DNA of 64,000 bases from Ochrobactrum sp. CM-21-5 (GTDB taxonomy: Bacteria > Pseudomonadota > Alphaproteobacteria > Rhizobiales > Rhizobiaceae): assembly GCF_014253075.1 (NCBI RefSeq), contig NZ_JACLZJ010000003.1, forward strand, positions 124,001-188,000, given 5' to 3'. Below are positions 36,948 to 49,332 of this stretch, piece by piece. Numbering within the stretch: the stretch's first letter is position 1; the number at the start of each line of letters is the position of its first letter. The notes below the pieces were generated by a model. That model saw only the letters and a program-made list of their open reading frames with translations. It was not told where the DNA came from and did no database searches. A program made the position numbers and the translations under genes.

Positions 36948-38639
36948 TCAGTTCGACTGACGGCGCAGGAAGGCCGGAATTTCGAGCTGGTCTTCTTCCG
37001 AAGCGGCACGCGGTTGCGGACGGCCCTGATCGTCAAGCTGGCCGCGACGCGGTGCATAGATCGACGAATCCTGCTGCTGCGGACGGCGCGGTTCAGCCGG
37101 ACGCATGGCTGGCTCGCGATGCTGGGCAGGCTCCAGACGGGCTGCGGGCTGCTCTTCTTCACGACGCGACAGACCATGGGTCAGGCGCTTGAGAAGGCTC
37201 ATCGGTCCACGCTCTTCCTGGGCAGGCTGCTGCGGAGCGGCACGGCGGGCATTGATTTCAGCCTGGGCAACCGGGGGAAAATCCGCCACGGCGGGCATGC
37301 GTGGCGCTGGACGCGGCTCACGGATCGGTTCCGCGTGCATTTGCGGCTGCTGGTATGGCTGCGGCTGCATGGCATGCGCGGCCTGACCCTGCTGCATCGG
37401 CGCACGGGCTGCTGGAGCGCGTTCGAAAGCTTCCGGTGCAGGAGCCTGGAAAATGCGGCTCTGCGGGCGGAAGTCTGTCTCGGCAGTAGCAGCAGAAGCC
37501 GATGGCGCGGCTTCCGCTTCTGCCGACTGGATCACCTGAGCGATCGGATCGGCCTGACGCGGCTGCTCGACAACCGGAGGACGCAGCGCACCGTGCGGAG
37601 CCATTGGCTTGGCCTGGGTGGTCGGCTTCACTGGCTGGCGAAATTCGAGCGGCGCAGGCGCCGCGTCTCCTTGCTGCTTGTCGATGCCGGTAGCAACCAC
37701 GGAAACACGGATAACCCCTTCAAGACCTTCATCGAAGGTAGCGCCAAGAATGATATTGGCTTCAGGATCGACTTCTTCGCGAATGCGGGTCGCGGCTTCG
37801 TCGACTTCGAACAGCGTCATATCACGGCCACCGGTGATCGAGATCAACAGGCCCTTGGCACCGCGCATCGACGTTTCGTCGAGCAGCGGATTGGCGATTG
37901 CAGCTTCCGCAGCAGCCATCGCGCGGCCTTCGCCCGAGGCTTCGCCCGTCCCCATCATGGCTTTGCCCATTTCACGCATCACCGAACGTACGTCGGCAAA
38001 GTCGAGATTGATGAGACCTTCCTTGACCATCAGATCTGTGATGCAGGCAACACCCGAATAGAGCACCTGATCGGCCATCGCGAAAGCGTCGGCGAAAGTG
38101 GTCTTGTCATTGGCGATGCGGAACAGATTCTGGTTCGGGATAACGATCAGCGTATCGACGTTCTTCTGCAGATCTTCGATGCCCTGATCAGCCGTCTTCA
38201 TGCGACGGCCACCTTCGAAATGGAAGGGCTTGGTCACGACGCCGACGGTGAGGATGCCGCGTTCGCGGGCGGCGCGTGCCACAACAGGAGCCGCACCCGT
38301 GCCGGTGCCACCGCCCATGCCGGCGGTCACGAAGCACATATGGGTGCCATTGAGATGATCAACGATCTCGTCGATGCACTCTTCAGCCGCTGCGCGACCG
38401 ACTTCAGGCTGGGAACCGGCGCCCAGACCTTCCGTCACGGCAGCGCCGAGCTGGATGATGCGGTCGGACTTCGACATGGTCAAAGCCTGCGCGTCGGTGT
38501 TGGCCACTACAAAATCGACACCGCGCAGACCGGCGTTGATCATGTTGTTGACCGCGTTGCCGCCGCCGCCGCCGACACCGAACACGGTGATGCGGGGCTT
38601 CAGCTCGGTAATGTCCGGCTTTTGCAGATTGATAGTCAT
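36948..38639 (-). CDS. ftsZ: Cell division protein FtsZ
   Basis: FtsZ is the tubulin-like GTPase that forms the division ring. The 563-residue protein has the GTPase domain with [15 protein letters not shown], the tubulin signature [16 protein letters not shown], and the T7 synergy-loop region [13 protein letters not shown] long Pro/Gln/Ala-rich linker (about 320-530), typical of Rhizobiales FtsZ, leads to the conserved C-terminal peptide [12 protein letters not shown] that binds FtsA and other partners. It lies downstream of ftsA and has its own strong terminator. No second FtsZ is seen in this window. Confidence 0.97.
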   Translation of the reverse strand: MTINLQKPDITELKPRITVFGVGGGGGNAVNNMINAGLRGVDFVVANTDAQALTMSKSDRIIQLGAAVTEGLGAGSQPEVGRAAAEECIDEIVDHLNGTHMCFVTAGMGGGTGTGAAPVVARAARERGILTVGVVTKPFHFEGGRRMKTADQGIEDLQKNVDTLIVIPNQNLFRIANDKTTFADAFAMADQVLYSGVACITDLMVKEGLINLDFADVRSVMREMGKAMMGTGEASGEGRAMAAAEAAIANPLLDETSMRGAKGLLISITGGRDMTLFEVDEAATRIREEVDPEANIILGATFDEGLEGVIRVSVVATGIDKQQGDAAPAPLEFRQPVKPTTQAKPMAPHGALRPPVVEQPRQADPIAQVIQSAEAEAAPSASAATAETDFRPQSRIFQAPAPEAFERAPAARAPMQQGQAAHAMQPQPYQQPQMHAEPIREPRPAPRMPAVADFPPVAQAEINARRAAPQQPAQEERGPMSLLKRLTHGLSRREEEQPAARLEPAQHREPAMRPAEPRRPQQQDSSIYAPRRGQLDDQGRPQPRAASEEDQLEIPAFLRRQSN

Positions 38640-38741
38640 TGTCCTCGTTCCTCTTAAAGCCCGTCACCGCTTCGCCGCTGCGGTGCTGATTGGTTGTTAC
38701 CCGGATGGTTACGCCCCAGATCACTCAATATGTAAGTTCAC

Positions 38742-40064
38742 TCAAAAACTCTCTTTCAGCCATTGGCTGACACGTTGAATGCGCCCACCCGTACCGGTCA
38801 TCAGACCGGAGGACGCCGCCTTCACCGACCGTTCTTCGATGCCCGCCACCTGCGGGTAGATCAGAAGTCCGACGGTCGCAGAGAAGGCTGCCCCCTTAGC
38901 CGCCTCAGGCAACCCCGCTATGCCGAGGGGCCGCCCGATGCGTACATTTCTTGCAAGGATGCGTCTGGCTGCTTCGGGCATTCCCGGAAGCTGGCTCGCG
39001 CCACCCGTCAGAACCACGCGCTTGCCGACAATATGTCCGAGACCCGACTGGTTCAGCCTGTCGCGAACCAGCTCCAGCGTCTCTTCCACTCTTGCGCGGA
39101 TGATCCGCGTCAGTACCGAACGCGGATATTGATTGGGTACATCGCGCTCGTCATCGCCGATTGGCGGAACGCTGATGAGATCGCGGTCATCGGCAGCACT
39201 TGGCAGTGCAGAGCCGTACATGACCTTCAAGCGCTCGGCATCGTCCATACGGGTGGAAAAGCCGCGGGCGACATCCATCGTGACGTGATTGCCGCCAATG
39301 GCGACCGCATCGGCGTGAATGAACTTGCCCTCGGAGAAAACAGAAATCGTGGTCGTGCCGCCGCCCATGTCGATGCAGGCAGCGCCCATTTCGGCTTCGT
39401 CGCCAACCAGAGCCGCAAGACCGCTTGCATAAGGCGTAGCAACGATCGCTTCGACCGAAAGGTGGCAGCGATTGATGCAAAGTTCGAGATTGCGCAGCGG
39501 CGCTGCATCTGCGGTCAGCACATGCATATCGACGCCAAGACTGTCACCCAGCATGCCAAGCGGATCGCGAATGCCGCGCTCGCCGTCGAGCGTGTAACCG
39601 ACCGGCAGCGAATGAACCAGATGACGCTCGGCGGCCAGAGCCTGCTTTGCACCGGCAGCCAATACGCGGCGGATATCCGCCTGCTCGACTTCGTGACCGC
39701 CGAGATTGACACTCGCGGTAAAGGTTTCGCTCTTGAGGCGGCCAGCAGAAATATTGACGATGAGACTATCCACGGTAAGACCCGCCATGCGCTCGGCGGC
39801 ATCGACTGCCAGACGGATCGACTGTTCGGCGGCATCGAGATCGATGATGACGCCGGACTTCACACCGCGCGAACGCTGATGGCCGATGCCCAGCACTTCC
39901 ATGCGGTGCGTGCGGCCCGGCAGCAATGCGCCGCCCTCATGCGGGCGCAAGCGTGCAATCACGCAAGAAACCTTGCTTGAACCGACATCCAGAACCGTCA
40001 GCAGGCGCACTTTGCGCCCTGACGTTCCATTGTGTGATGATCCCTTGCCGCCCAGAATACTCAT
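38742..40064 (-). CDS. ftsA: Cell division protein FtsA
   Basis: FtsA is the actin-like ATPase that tethers FtsZ to the membrane. The 440-residue protein has the phosphate-1 block LLTVLDVGSSKVSCVIARL, the SHS2 domain region, the phosphate-2 motif GAACIDMGGGTTTISVF, the adenosine motif VVLTGGASQLPG, and a C-terminal amphipathic helix (IQRVSQWLKESF) for membrane binding. Its start overlaps the ftsQ stop by four bases. A 102-base gap separates it from ftsZ, which may therefore also have its own promoter. Confidence 0.96.
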   Translation of the reverse strand: MSILGGKGSSHNGTSGRKVRLLTVLDVGSSKVSCVIARLRPHEGGALLPGRTHRMEVLGIGHQRSRGVKSGVIIDLDAAEQSIRLAVDAAERMAGLTVDSLIVNISAGRLKSETFTASVNLGGHEVEQADIRRVLAAGAKQALAAERHLVHSLPVGYTLDGERGIRDPLGMLGDSLGVDMHVLTADAAPLRNLELCINRCHLSVEAIVATPYASGLAALVGDEAEMGAACIDMGGGTTTISVFSEGKFIHADAVAIGGNHVTMDVARGFSTRMDDAERLKVMYGSALPSAADDRDLISVPPIGDDERDVPNQYPRSVLTRIIRARVEETLELVRDRLNQSGLGHIVGKRVVLTGGASQLPGMPEAARRILARNVRIGRPLGIAGLPEAAKGAAFSATVGLLIYPQVAGIEERSVKAASSGLMTGTGGRIQRVSQWLKESF

Positions 40065-40996
40065 ACGCGCTTCCCCGTGCGGGACAATGCCTTCTTACGC
40101 TCCGCCAGGAATTTCTGACGTTGCTCCATACCGCTTGCCGTCAACTGAACAGTCACGCGATCCTCAAGACGAAGATCGACCGATGCAATATCGCGCGACA
40201 GAAGATGCTTCTGCTCATCGAGGCGCACAACCTGCGCCAGCGCCTTCATCGGCTCGTCTTCCGGCAGCATGATGCGCACGCCATTTTCCAGCAGCAGATC
40301 CCAGCGGCGATCACTGACGCGGATATACGCACGCACCTTCCCGAAAAGAGCCGGATAGGCGGCAACCTCATCGACAAAACCCTTCACGCGCTTTTCGGCG
40401 CCAGCACCCACGACGAGCGGCAGAGCGTTGTAACGACCAGCACGGAACGGAACGATGGTGTCGCCCTCGGCATCGATCAGCGACAGCTCCTTGTCGTTCT
40501 GCCAGATGGCGAACGCCTTGCGCTCCTGAAGCGAAACCAGAACCGTTCCCGGATAGATCTTGCGCACTTCAGCGCTATCCACCCATGGAAGCTGGTCGAT
40601 GGCCTGACGTGCGCCTTCCGCACTCAAGCCCACCAGGGATGTTTCACCATCCAGATCGAGCTGACCCAGAATATCGATATCGGAAGTCTCGTTATTGCCG
40701 ACGACCTTCACGTCCTCGATCGCAAAACCGAGCGTCGAAGCCATCGCCTTGACGACCTCCTGCGAATGACCGCCGAGAACCATGCCGTAAACGCCGGTTG
40801 CACCCAGGAACCCCAGCATGCCGAGCGTACCTACATAGCGTGGAACGTTGACATTTCCCTGGAGGAGACGAATGGCAAAGCGGAACGGCTTGCGCAAAAA
40901 GCGCGGCAGGACAAAAGCGACGTTCATCGCACCCGATGCATCCCGCATCGCGTCCGAACGCCTGTATCCGCCTGATTTTCCGTTCAACGCAAACAA
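40061..40996 (-). CDS. ftsQ: Cell division protein FtsQ
   Basis: FtsQ is a bitopic membrane protein that bridges early and late divisome proteins. The 311-residue protein has a cytoplasmic N-terminus, one membrane helix (about residues 50-72, [21 protein letters not shown]), a POTRA domain beginning [20 protein letters not shown], and the FtsQ beta domain containing [30 protein letters not shown] place the start at TTG 40996 because GGAGG lies seven bases upstream, which overlaps the ddl end by 13 bases. A further in-frame TTG at 41017 is less well placed. Confidence 0.9.
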   Translation of the reverse strand: MFALNGKSGGYRRSDAMRDASGAMNVAFVLPRFLRKPFRFAIRLLQGNVNVPRYVGTLGMLGFLGATGVYGMVLGGHSQEVVKAMASTLGFAIEDVKVVGNNETSDIDILGQLDLDGETSLVGLSAEGARQAIDQLPWVDSAEVRKIYPGTVLVSLQERKAFAIWQNDKELSLIDAEGDTIVPFRAGRYNALPLVVGAGAEKRVKGFVDEVAAYPALFGKVRAYIRVSDRRWDLLLENGVRIMLPEDEPMKALAQVVRLDEQKHLLSRDIASVDLRLEDRVTVQLTASGMEQRQKFLAERKKALSRTGKRV

Positions 40997-41910
40997 GACG
41001 CGTCCTCCACCATCCAACTCAACAATTCACCGAAAGAGATACCGGCAGCTTTGGCGATATCAGGCACGAGCGATGTAGGAGTCATTCCCGGCTGGGTGTT
41101 GATTTCCAGCCAGATAACTTCGCCTTCTTCGGAAAAACGGTCATCGAAACGGAAATCTGACCGGCTTACGCCCCGACACCCGATTGCCCGATGCGCCGTA
41201 AGGGCCATTGTTTGTATTTTTTGGTAAATATTTGGTAAAATTTTTGCAGGACACTCGTGCCTTGAGGCGCCGGCAACGTATTTTGAATCGTAATCATAGA
41301 ACTGATGACCGACTGGAACGATCTCGCATACATCCATGGCACGGTCGCCCATCACGGCGCAGGTCAGCTCGCGCCCGGCGACATAGCGCTCGACCATGAC
41401 TTCGTCACCATACCTCCAGTCGGCGGAACCGATCACCTGCGGCGGATGCGACTGATCTTCCTTGACGATCACCACACCGAAACTGGAGCCTTCACGCACC
41501 GGCTTGACGACATAAGGCGGCTCCATCGGATGCTCGGACCCGATATCGAAACGGTTCATGAGCCGTGACGGTGCGATAGCAACGCCAGCAGCGCCTGCGA
41601 CCTTCTTGGCGCGTTCCTTGTCCATGGCAAGTGCGGAAGCAAGCACACCTGAATGCGTATAGGGAATCTGGAGATATTCGAGAACACCTTGAATGGCGCC
41701 ATCTTCGCCGAGAGGACCATGCAGCGCATTGAAGGCCACATCCGGCTTCAGCTCCGCAAGAACGCTCGCGACATTGCGCTCCACGTCGATGCGCGTGACA
41801 CGATAGCCGCGCTCTTCCAGGGTCGTCGCACATGCCGCGCCGGAAGACAGGCTGACTGGGCGCTCCGAAGAGAACCCACCCATCAAAACGGCGACATGTT
41901 TTCCCGTCAT
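40984..41910 (-). CDS. ddl: D-alanine-D-alanine ligase
   Basis: Ddl joins two D-alanines for the peptidoglycan stem. The 308-residue ATP-grasp protein has [60 protein letters not shown], the ATP-grasp segment [13 protein letters not shown], and [22 protein letters not shown] chose the ATG at 41910, which has GAGGGG nine bases upstream. A short AT-rich stretch at 41218-41246 is the most divergent part by composition but keeps the frame. The gap of 246 bases to murB suggests a separate promoter for ddl-ftsQ-ftsA. Confidence 0.95.
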   Translation of the reverse strand: MTGKHVAVLMGGFSSERPVSLSSGAACATTLEERGYRVTRIDVERNVASVLAELKPDVAFNALHGPLGEDGAIQGVLEYLQIPYTHSGVLASALAMDKERAKKVAGAAGVAIAPSRLMNRFDIGSEHPMEPPYVVKPVREGSSFGVVIVKEDQSHPPQVIGSADWRYGDEVMVERYVAGRELTCAVMGDRAMDVCEIVPVGHQFYDYDSKYVAGASRHECPAKILPNIYQKIQTMALTAHRAIGCRGVSRSDFRFDDRFSEEGEVIWLEINTQPGMTPTSLVPDIAKAAGISFGELLSWMVEDASCLR

Positions 41911-42156
41911 GTTAAGCATCCCCTCTGCGCATCCCCTGCGCACGAATCAAGAACAGAGTCCGGGTAACCCAGCAGCACAGGCCGCAGGCACCCACGACAG
42001 GAAAATCCTGCCGAATCAAATCACTGTGTGGTTAACCATAAAGAATCAGAGGATTGATTCCGTGACAAGACCCTATAGGAAAGAACCAGGCTTGCGCCGC
42101 GCTTGCGGGGCTGAAAAAGCCCGATATTTCAGGCGGAACCCAAGAGAAATTTTTTA

Positions 42157-43122
42157 TTAGAACTTTCCGAGAAATTCTTCGATCCGCTCACCCTCGCGGA
42201 ACAAACCGAGACGTTTGATCTCCCAGTGAAGGCGAATGCCCGAGCTTTCGGCAACCCTTGCGCGAACCGTCTCGCCCAAAGTCTCCAGATCATGCGCTGT
42301 CGCCGCACCGGTATTGATCATGAAATTGCAATGCATCTCGGACATTTGCGCGCCGCCGACACGTAAACCCCGACAGCCCGCCTTGTCGATTTCCTTCCAG
42401 GCGGAAGAACCATCGGGATTCTTGAATGTGGAGCCGCCGGTTTTCTCGCGCACAGGCTGCACCGTCTCGCGGTGATGCTGCACGTCGTCCATGGCTTTCT
42501 GGATTTCTTCCCGCTCTCCCGGAACGCCCTCGAACAAAACGGAGGTGAAAATCAAGTCGGGCGAAGCGGAAGAATGGCGATAGGCATATCCCATATCCGC
42601 ATTGGAAAGCACGTGCAGTTCACCCTTGCGGTCGAGCGCACGCACTTCCACCACGCGCTCCCGTGTTTCCACGCCGTTTGCACCGGCATTCATGCGCAGG
42701 GCGCCGCCGATGCCGCCTGGGATGCCGTGATAGAAATGGAAACCCGAAAGCCCGGCCTCCAGAGCCGCAGCCGCCACGCGCTTGTCCGGCGTCGCGGCCC
42801 CTGCCCGCAATTGCGTTTCGCAAACCTGCTCGACATCACCGAAGCCCTTGGCCGAAAGACGCACGACGAAACCCGGCACGCCGTCGTCTCGCACAAGCAG
42901 ATTGGAGCCGATGCCAACCACGAGAATCGGAAGTTCTTCAGGCACGGCTTTCAGGAAGGTCGAGAGGTCTTCCTCGTCGGCTGGCTGGAAGAGAACCTGC
43001 GCCGGCCCGCCAGTACGAAACCATGTGATCTTGTCCATGCCCGCATCCGGCGTCAGTCTGCCGCGCAGACCAGACAGCTTGCCATCGAGCTTCTTCAGGA
43101 GCGTCTCGCCGCTTTCCATCAT
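42157..43122 (-). CDS. murB: UDP-N-acetylenolpyruvoylglucosamine reductase MurB
   Basis: MurB reduces the enolpyruvyl group to give UDP-MurNAc, using FAD and NADPH. The 321-residue protein has the FAD-binding block [30 protein letters not shown] and the segment [23 protein letters not shown]. The catalytic region is [23 protein letters not shown], and the ending is [17 protein letters not shown]. This is the type I (E. coli-like or class IIa) reductase. The start overlaps the murC stop by four bases. Confidence 0.96.
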   Translation of the reverse strand: MMESGETLLKKLDGKLSGLRGRLTPDAGMDKITWFRTGGPAQVLFQPADEEDLSTFLKAVPEELPILVVGIGSNLLVRDDGVPGFVVRLSAKGFGDVEQVCETQLRAGAATPDKRVAAAALEAGLSGFHFYHGIPGGIGGALRMNAGANGVETRERVVEVRALDRKGELHVLSNADMGYAYRHSSASPDLIFTSVLFEGVPGEREEIQKAMDDVQHHRETVQPVREKTGGSTFKNPDGSSAWKEIDKAGCRGLRVGGAQMSEMHCNFMINTGAATAHDLETLGETVRARVAESSGIRLHWEIKRLGLFREGERIEEFLGKF

Positions 43123-44525
43123 TTGCTTCCCTGTTCAGCCAGTTCTTTCGGAAGCGTATAGGCCCATTGCGTGATGTTGCCCGCCCCAAGGCAGACAACG
43201 AAATCGCCCGGCCCGGCAATGGAAGCAACAAGCGGTGCCAGTGTTTCCGGTCCGCTCGCGTAACGGGCATCGCGGTGGCCCGCGGTTTTGATGCGCGATA
43301 CGAGCGCTTCCGAATTGACGCCATCGATCGGATCTTCGCCAGCCGTGTAGACCGGCGTAACAATCACGGTGTCGGCATCGTTGAAACAGGCAGAAAACTC
43401 ATCAAACAGGCTGTGGAGGCGCGTATAGCGATGCGGCTGCACGATGCCGATGACGCGGCCCTTCGCGGCTTCTCGCGCCGCCTTCAGCACGGCCCGGATT
43501 TCCACCGGATGGTGGCCATAATCATCGAATATCTCGACGCCGTTCCATGAACCCGTATGGGTGAAGCGGCGCTTCACGCCGCCGAATGCGCCAAGGCCGC
43601 GCCGAATGTCATCAGCAGAGATACCGAGTTCATGCGCGACCGTGATGGCGGCTGTCGCGTTGGATACATTGTGCAGCCCAGGCATTGGCAAGCGTAGATC
43701 CTTGATCTCGGTCGTATCGCCCTTGCGGGAGCGGATCAGTACGTCAAACAGGCTCGTTGCGCCGTCCATACGGTGATTGAGGAAGCGCACGTCTGCCTGC
43801 GGGTTCTGCCCGTAGGTGATGATGCGGCGGTCCTCGATGCGGCTGACCAGCGCCTGCACTTCCGGATGATCGAGACACATCACGCCGAAACCGTAGAACG
43901 GCACGTTTTCAACGAACTGGCGAAATGCAGCACGCACATTGTCGAAGCTGCCGTAATGGTCGAGATGCTCCGGATCGATATTGGTGATGACCGCAATATC
44001 CGCCGGCAGCTTCAGAAAGGTGCCGTCGCTTTCGTCGGCTTCCACCACCATCCAGTCGCCGTCGCCCATGCGGGCATTGGTGCCATAAGCGTTGATGATA
44101 CCGCCATTGATTACGGTCGGATCGAGATGCCCGGCATCAAGCAACGCCGCCACCATGGAGGTGGTGGTAGTCTTTCCATGCGTGCCGCCAATGGCGACCG
44201 CATGCCGGAAGCGCATGAGTTCGGCCAGCATTTCGGCGCGGCGCACGATAGGCAAAAGCTTTTCGCGCGCAGCAGCCATTTCAGGATTGCTCTTCTTGAT
44301 CGCCGTCGAAACGACAACCACCTCGGCGTCGCCGAGATTCTCGGCCTTGTGGCCGACAAAGACCTCTATGCCCTTCTCGCGCAGGCGTTGCACATTGGCG
44401 CTGTCCGACTGATCGGAACCCTGAACCTTGTAGCCAAGATTGTGCAGCACCTCGGCAATGCCGCTCATGCCGATGCCGCCGATCCCGATAAAATGGACAA
44501 GCCCGATATTCAGCGGCATTTTCAT
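43119..44525 (-). CDS. murC: UDP-N-acetylmuramate-L-alanine ligase MurC
   Basis: MurC adds the first stem residue, L-alanine, to UDP-MurNAc. The 468-residue Mur ligase has the N-terminal Rossmann segment [22 protein letters not shown], the ATP loop [19 protein letters not shown], the acidic [29 protein letters not shown], and the C-terminal block [19 protein letters not shown]. Overlaps of four bases at both ends (murG stop and murB start) show tight translational coupling within the cluster. Confidence 0.97.
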   Translation of the reverse strand: MKMPLNIGLVHFIGIGGIGMSGIAEVLHNLGYKVQGSDQSDSANVQRLREKGIEVFVGHKAENLGDAEVVVVSTAIKKSNPEMAAAREKLLPIVRRAEMLAELMRFRHAVAIGGTHGKTTTTSMVAALLDAGHLDPTVINGGIINAYGTNARMGDGDWMVVEADESDGTFLKLPADIAVITNIDPEHLDHYGSFDNVRAAFRQFVENVPFYGFGVMCLDHPEVQALVSRIEDRRIITYGQNPQADVRFLNHRMDGATSLFDVLIRSRKGDTTEIKDLRLPMPGLHNVSNATAAITVAHELGISADDIRRGLGAFGGVKRRFTHTGSWNGVEIFDDYGHHPVEIRAVLKAAREAAKGRVIGIVQPHRYTRLHSLFDEFSACFNDADTVIVTPVYTAGEDPIDGVNSEALVSRIKTAGHRDARYASGPETLAPLVASIAGPGDFVVCLGAGNITQWAYTLPKELAEQGSK

Positions 44526-45661
44526 GGCCGATTTCCTTCTTTCAATTCCTGGACCGATTTTCCTGCTGCAATAGCCTCTGCCAGGTCGGCAAGCAACTGC
44601 GCGGCATCCGGCTTGCCCACGCTTTGCGCAGCTTTTGCCTGTTGGGCAAGCCTTTCAGGCTCATTCATCGCCGATTGTAGTATTTCGGCAAGCCGCTCGG
44701 GCGCAAGTTCCGACTGGCGCACCACCTCACAGCCGCCCGCAGCTGCAAGTGCCGCCGCATTGGCGGCCTGGTCATGATCGAGCGCATGCGGAAACGGCAC
44801 CAGCATCGCCGGGCGGCCAATGGCGGCGATTTCTGAAACCGTTGAAGCGCCCGAACGTGAAATCACGAAATGAGCATCCGCCATGCGCGCCGGCATGTCG
44901 TTGAAGAACGGAGCAACATCTGCGGGAACATCCAGCTTCTTGTAAGCGTCGCGAACTGAGGCTTCATCCTCCTTGCGCGCCTGCTGGGTGACCAGAAGCC
45001 GCGCACGATCCTTCTCCGGCAAAAGCGCCACAGCCGCGGGAATGGCGGCGGAAAAGAACTGCGCGCCCTGACTGCCGCCGAACACCAGCAGGCGAAAGCG
45101 CTCATCCGCTTTTGCCGAGCGGTAAGGCGTCGCGGCCGCGGCCAGAACCGGCGGACGCACCGGATTACCGGTCGTAATGGTCTTTGCGGCATAAGTTCCG
45201 CCTGTTTCGGGCAAAAAGCCGCCTGCAATCGCTTTCACGCGTCCGGCAAGCCCCTTATTGGCACGCCCCATGACGGCGTTCTGTTCATGCACCAGCGTCG
45301 GGATACCCATATTGCTTGCTGCATAAAGCGGCGGCAGGGTTGGATACCCACCAAAGCCTGCAACAAGCTTGGGTTTCAGACGCCGGAACAATTTGCGCGA
45401 ATCGAGATTGCCCTGCCACAGCGACCAGAAGGTCCTGAGCAGAGCGATCGGGTTACGGCCTGCAATCGTCGCCGATCGGATGACATGCACATGGTCTTCC
45501 GCAAAGGCACCCGCAAAGCGTTGTGCCCGCGCATCCGTCGCCAGATGCACGTCCCAGCCGCGCGCCCGTAATTCATGAGCCAGCGCTTCCGCCGGAAAGA
45601 GATGACCGCCCGTGCCACCGGCAGCCAGTACGATCACGCCCCCACTCGCTAAACTGTTCAT
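44522..45661 (-). CDS. murG: Lipid II synthase MurG (UDP-GlcNAc transferase)
   Basis: MurG adds GlcNAc to lipid I to give lipid II on the cytoplasmic membrane face. The 379-residue GT28 protein has the N-terminal glycine loop [21 protein letters not shown], the second loop [18 protein letters not shown], and the UDP-GlcNAc pocket [25 protein letters not shown]. The ATG at 45661 (MNSLASGG) gives the standard length; the open frame upstream overlaps ftsW and lacks conserved sequence. It is 7 bases from ftsW and overlaps murC. Confidence 0.97.
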   Translation of the reverse strand: MNSLASGGVIVLAAGGTGGHLFPAEALAHELRARGWDVHLATDARAQRFAGAFAEDHVHVIRSATIAGRNPIALLRTFWSLWQGNLDSRKLFRRLKPKLVAGFGGYPTLPPLYAASNMGIPTLVHEQNAVMGRANKGLAGRVKAIAGGFLPETGGTYAAKTITTGNPVRPPVLAAAATPYRSAKADERFRLLVFGGSQGAQFFSAAIPAAVALLPEKDRARLLVTQQARKEDEASVRDAYKKLDVPADVAPFFNDMPARMADAHFVISRSGASTVSEIAAIGRPAMLVPFPHALDHDQAANAAALAAAGGCEVVRQSELAPERLAEILQSAMNEPERLAQQAKAAQSVGKPDAAQLLADLAEAIAAGKSVQELKEGNRP

Positions 45662-45668
45662 CAAGACC

Positions 45669-46817
45669 TCACAACACCGGAACGCGTTCGCCCAGGCCAA
45701 GCGTCGCAGACATGCGCGCCTCCGGGCGGCGACGCGTCAGCGCCAGAAGAATGCCCATGGTGATCGCAATGGCGATCAACGATGACCCGCCATAGGAAAT
45801 GAATGGCAATGTCATTCCCTTGGCCGGCATCAGGTGCAGGTTCACCGCCATGTTGATGATCGACTGGAAGCCGAACAGGATCACGATCCCCGAAATGGCG
45901 AGCCGCGTGAACGCATCGCGCTCGCGCAGTGCAATCGACAGCCCACGCACCACGATGAAGGCAAACAGCAGCATGATGATGAGACAGAGGATGATCCCGT
46001 ACTCTTCCGCTGCAACCGAAAAGATGAAGTCAGTGTGACTATCGGGAATGATCCGCTTCACCGTGCCTTCGCCCGGCCCCTGCCCGAACCAGCCGCCGCG
46101 GAGGATCGCCTCACGACCCACATCGACCTGAAACGTGTCGCCCTCACCGGTCATGAACCGGTTGATACGGCCTGCCACGTGGTCAAAAACGAAATAGGCT
46201 CCGAACGCTCCGCAGACGGCAATTCCACCCAGCACCAGAATCCAGAACATGGGCAAACCGGCCAGGAAGAACATCGCGCCCCATGTGCCGGTGGTCAGCA
46301 TCGTCTGGCCAAGGTCGGGCTGAAGCACAAGCAATGCGGCGACCACGCAGAACAGCGCCATGGCAAGAAAATTGCCCGGCATCTCACCGCCGCGTTCGCG
46401 CTCGGAGAAGAGCCATGCACAGATCACCACGAAAGCGGGCTTCATGAATTCAGAAGGCTGGATGGACACGCCCAGCAGGGAAATCCAGCGCCGTGCGCCC
46501 TTGACTTCGATGCCGAAGAACAGAGCCGCCACCATCATCAGCAGCGATACGGCAAGCAAAGCCAGCGCAAAGCGCCGGATATGCCGCGGAGAGAGAAACG
46601 ACACGCCGACCATTACGACCACGGCCGGGACCATGAAGAAAATCTGACGCTCGACGAAATGGAAGCTGTCGAGGCCGATGCGCTCGGCCACAGCCGGGCT
46701 TGCGGCGAAAGACAAGAGAATTCCAAGCCCCATCAGGCCCAGACATGCGGCCAGAAAGAAGCGGTCGATCGTCCACCACCAGTTGGCGACAGGACCGCGG
46801 TCAACACGGCTTACCAT
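45669..46817 (-). CDS. ftsW: Septal peptidoglycan polymerase FtsW (SEDS family)
   Basis: FtsW is the polytopic SEDS glycosyltransferase that polymerises lipid II at the septum with PBP3. The 382-residue protein has about ten membrane segments. Family marks include [22 protein letters not shown], the catalytic aspartate region [18 protein letters not shown], and the C-terminal [24 protein letters not shown]. It shares one base with the murD stop (TGATG). Its partner ftsI lies in the same cluster. Confidence 0.97.
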   Translation of the reverse strand: MVSRVDRGPVANWWWTIDRFFLAACLGLMGLGILLSFAASPAVAERIGLDSFHFVERQIFFMVPAVVVMVGVSFLSPRHIRRFALALLAVSLLMMVAALFFGIEVKGARRWISLLGVSIQPSEFMKPAFVVICAWLFSERERGGEMPGNFLAMALFCVVAALLVLQPDLGQTMLTTGTWGAMFFLAGLPMFWILVLGGIAVCGAFGAYFVFDHVAGRINRFMTGEGDTFQVDVGREAILRGGWFGQGPGEGTVKRIIPDSHTDFIFSVAAEEYGIILCLIIMLLFAFIVVRGLSIALRERDAFTRLAISGIVILFGFQSIINMAVNLHLMPAKGMTLPFISYGGSSLIAIAITMGILLALTRRRPEARMSATLGLGERVPVL

Positions 46818-48217
46818 CAGCTTTCCCCTTTGATCGCTTCAATGCCCGGCAGAGCCAGAACCGCACTGCAGAAGGCATCGCCTCGTTTCTCGAAATTCTG
46901 GAACTGATCGAAGCTCGCGCAGGCTGGCGAAAGCAGCACGACCGGCTCGGGCGCAACATCATTGCCGGCGTCGCGCGCCGCGTGTTCCACCGCAACAGTC
47001 AGTGTATCGGAAATCTCGAACGGCACCGCATCGCCCAGCGTAGCGGCGAATTGCGCCGCCGCCTCGCCGATCAGATAGGCCTTTGCGATACGCGGAAAGA
47101 ATTCACCGAGCGCGGTAATTCCGCCCGCTTTCGGCACACCGCCAGCGATCCAGTAGATATGTGGGAACGACGAAAGTGCCGGTGCGGTCGCTTCCGCGTT
47201 GGTGGCCTTGGAATCGTTGACGAACAGCACCTTGCCGCGTCTCCCGACCTGCTCCATGCGATGCGCCAGACCCGGAAAACTATTCAGCCCGGCACGAATT
47301 TCCTCAAGCGACAGACCGACCGAAAGGCAAGCGACAATCGCCGCGAGCGCGTTCTGCGCATTATGCGCACCGCGCAGTGAACCGATACCGTCCAGCGAAG
47401 CAATGTCGTCAGCCTTGCCGTCTTCGGCGTGGAAAAGCTTCGGACCGTCGGCGAAATAGCCCTTGTCGAGACGCTTCTCCTTGGATATCCGCACGACATT
47501 GACACCCCGGGCTTCCAGCCTGTCGGCAATTGCCGCGCAATGCGGGTCGTCATCGCCAATGATCGCCGTGGCGCTCGCCGCCACCAGCCGCTCCTTGATG
47601 CCTGCATAGTTCTGCATAGTTCCGTGCCGGTCGAGATGGTCCGGTGTCAGGTTCAGAAGAATCCCGGCGGTTGGATTGAGCGAAGGCGCCAGGTCGATCT
47701 GATAGGAAGAGCATTCGACCACATAGAAGCGGTTTTGCGCAGGCGGCTCCAGCGTCAGGATCGCGGTCCCGATATTACCGCCCAGCTGCATATCGCGGCC
47801 CGACGCCTTAATGACGTGCGCGATCAGGGCTGTAGTGGTCGATTTCCCGTTGGTGCCGGTGATCGCGATGAACGGACAATCCGGCGCAATATGGCTGCGC
47901 TCGCGGACGAACAACTCCACATCGCCGATGATCTCCACGCCCGCTCCATGCGCAAGCTCAACCGTCCAGTGCGGCCGGGGGTGGGTCAGCGGAACACCCG
48001 GCGAAAGCACAAAGGCGGCAAACTGCGACCAGTCCGCCTGCCTTAGATCGCCGGTTGCAATGCCCGCGCCCTGCGCACGGGCCACACTGTCGGGATTATC
48101 GTCCCAGGCAATGATCTTCGCCCCACCCGCGACAATGGCCTTGGCGGTGGCGAGGCCCGACCCACCCAATCCGAAGAGGGCAACGGTCTTGTCTTTCAGG
48201 GCGGTGATCGGGATCAT
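46817..48217 (-). CDS. murD: UDP-N-acetylmuramoyl-alanine-D-glutamate ligase MurD
   Basis: MurD adds D-glutamate to UDP-MurNAc-Ala. The 466-residue protein has the N-terminal dinucleotide-like segment [22 protein letters not shown], the ATP loop [21 protein letters not shown], and the middle-domain [24 protein letters not shown]. The C-terminal block is [22 protein letters not shown], followed later by [24 protein letters not shown]. It lies between mraY (6-base gap) and ftsW (one shared base). Confidence 0.97.
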   Translation of the reverse strand: MIPITALKDKTVALFGLGGSGLATAKAIVAGGAKIIAWDDNPDSVARAQGAGIATGDLRQADWSQFAAFVLSPGVPLTHPRPHWTVELAHGAGVEIIGDVELFVRERSHIAPDCPFIAITGTNGKSTTTALIAHVIKASGRDMQLGGNIGTAILTLEPPAQNRFYVVECSSYQIDLAPSLNPTAGILLNLTPDHLDRHGTMQNYAGIKERLVAASATAIIGDDDPHCAAIADRLEARGVNVVRISKEKRLDKGYFADGPKLFHAEDGKADDIASLDGIGSLRGAHNAQNALAAIVACLSVGLSLEEIRAGLNSFPGLAHRMEQVGRRGKVLFVNDSKATNAEATAPALSSFPHIYWIAGGVPKAGGITALGEFFPRIAKAYLIGEAAAQFAATLGDAVPFEISDTLTVAVEHAARDAGNDVAPEPVVLLSPACASFDQFQNFEKRGDAFCSAVLALPGIEAIKGES

Positions 48218-48223
48218 TGTTTC

Positions 48224-49306
48224 TTACCGGAGCTTCAAGGTGGAAAGGCCGATCATGGCGAGGATGATCGCGACGATCCAGAACCGGATCACGACCTGGC
48301 TCTCGGTCCAGCCTTTCTTTTCAAAATGGTGATGGATCGGCGCCATCAGGAAGACGCGCTTGCCGGTCAGCTTGAACGACCCCACCTGAATAATGACGGA
48401 AAGAGCTTCCACCACGAACAGGCCGCCGATGATGGCCAGAACGATTTCGTGCTTGGTGGCGACCGCAACCGTGCCCAGCATGCCGCCCAGCGCCAGCGAG
48501 CCGGTATCGCCCATGAAGATGGCCGCAGGCGGCGCGTTGAACCACAGGAAGCCAAGTCCCGCACCGATAACAGCGCCCAGTACCACGGCGAGTTCGCCCG
48601 TACCCGGCACGAAATGAATTTGCAGATAATCGGCGAAGATCGCATTACCCGAGAGATAGGCGATGAAGCCGAAGGATGCGGCGGCGACCATCACCGGAAC
48701 AATGGCGAGGCCATCAAGGCCATCGGTAAGATTCACGGCGTTGCCGGAACCAACCATTACGAAAGCCGCCATCGGGATGAAGAACCAGCCCAGATTGATG
48801 ACAAGCTGCTTGGCGAAGGGGAACGTCAGCGAGGACGAGAAAGGCTCCTGCCCCGCCCGCATGATGACGAAAGCCGCGATCGCCGCGATCAGGAACTCGA
48901 TCGCCAGTCGCGACTTGCCGGAAAACCCCTTGTCTGACTGTTTCGTGACTTTCAGATAGTCGTCATAGAAGCCGATGGCACCAAAGCCGACCGTGACGAG
49001 CAGCACCACCCAGACATAGACACTGGAAAGATTGGCCCAGAAAAAGCACGAGATGAGAATGCCGGTCATGATCATCAGACCGCCCATGGTCGGCGTGCCG
49101 GCTTTCTTGAAATGGGTTTGCGGCCCGTCGGCGCGGATCGGCTGGCCCTTCCCCTGACGAACGCGCAGCGAATTGATGATCGCCGGGCCGAACAGGAACA
49201 CGATGAGCGCGGACGTAATCATCGCGCCGCCAGTGCGGAAGGTGATGTAGCGGAACACATTGAGCGGTGTCATATGTTCGGCGAAGATGGTGAGAAGCAT
49301 CAGCAT
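48224..49306 (-). CDS. mraY: Phospho-N-acetylmuramoyl-pentapeptide transferase MraY
   Basis: MraY attaches the muropeptide to undecaprenyl phosphate, making lipid I. The 360-residue polytopic protein (about ten helices) has [16 protein letters not shown], the acidic [27 protein letters not shown], the [15 protein letters not shown] motif, and the cytoplasmic loop [15 protein letters not shown], with the aspartates that bind Mg. The histidine-rich end segment [23 protein letters not shown] is diagnostic. It lies between murF and murD. Confidence 0.98.
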   Translation of the reverse strand: MLMLLTIFAEHMTPLNVFRYITFRTGGAMITSALIVFLFGPAIINSLRVRQGKGQPIRADGPQTHFKKAGTPTMGGLMIMTGILISCFFWANLSSVYVWVVLLVTVGFGAIGFYDDYLKVTKQSDKGFSGKSRLAIEFLIAAIAAFVIMRAGQEPFSSSLTFPFAKQLVINLGWFFIPMAAFVMVGSGNAVNLTDGLDGLAIVPVMVAAASFGFIAYLSGNAIFADYLQIHFVPGTGELAVVLGAVIGAGLGFLWFNAPPAAIFMGDTGSLALGGMLGTVAVATKHEIVLAIIGGLFVVEALSVIIQVGSFKLTGKRVFLMAPIHHHFEKKGWTESQVVIRFWIVAIILAMIGLSTLKLR

Positions 49307-49332
49307 GTGGAGAAAATTCCCTCAAAAATCGC

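Noticed and set aside
37014-38657. 547-codon plus-strand frame opposite ftsZ
   Set aside because: It lies wholly antisense to ftsZ, with Arg/His-rich translation and no start signal.
38763-39980. 405-codon plus-strand frame opposite ftsA
   Set aside because: Antisense shadow of ftsA with no recognisable domain.
41218-41246. AT-rich direct repeat TTTGGTAAA inside ddl
   Set aside because: It encodes an ordinary part of the ligase (KILPNIYQK) in frame; the repeat is short and probably chance.
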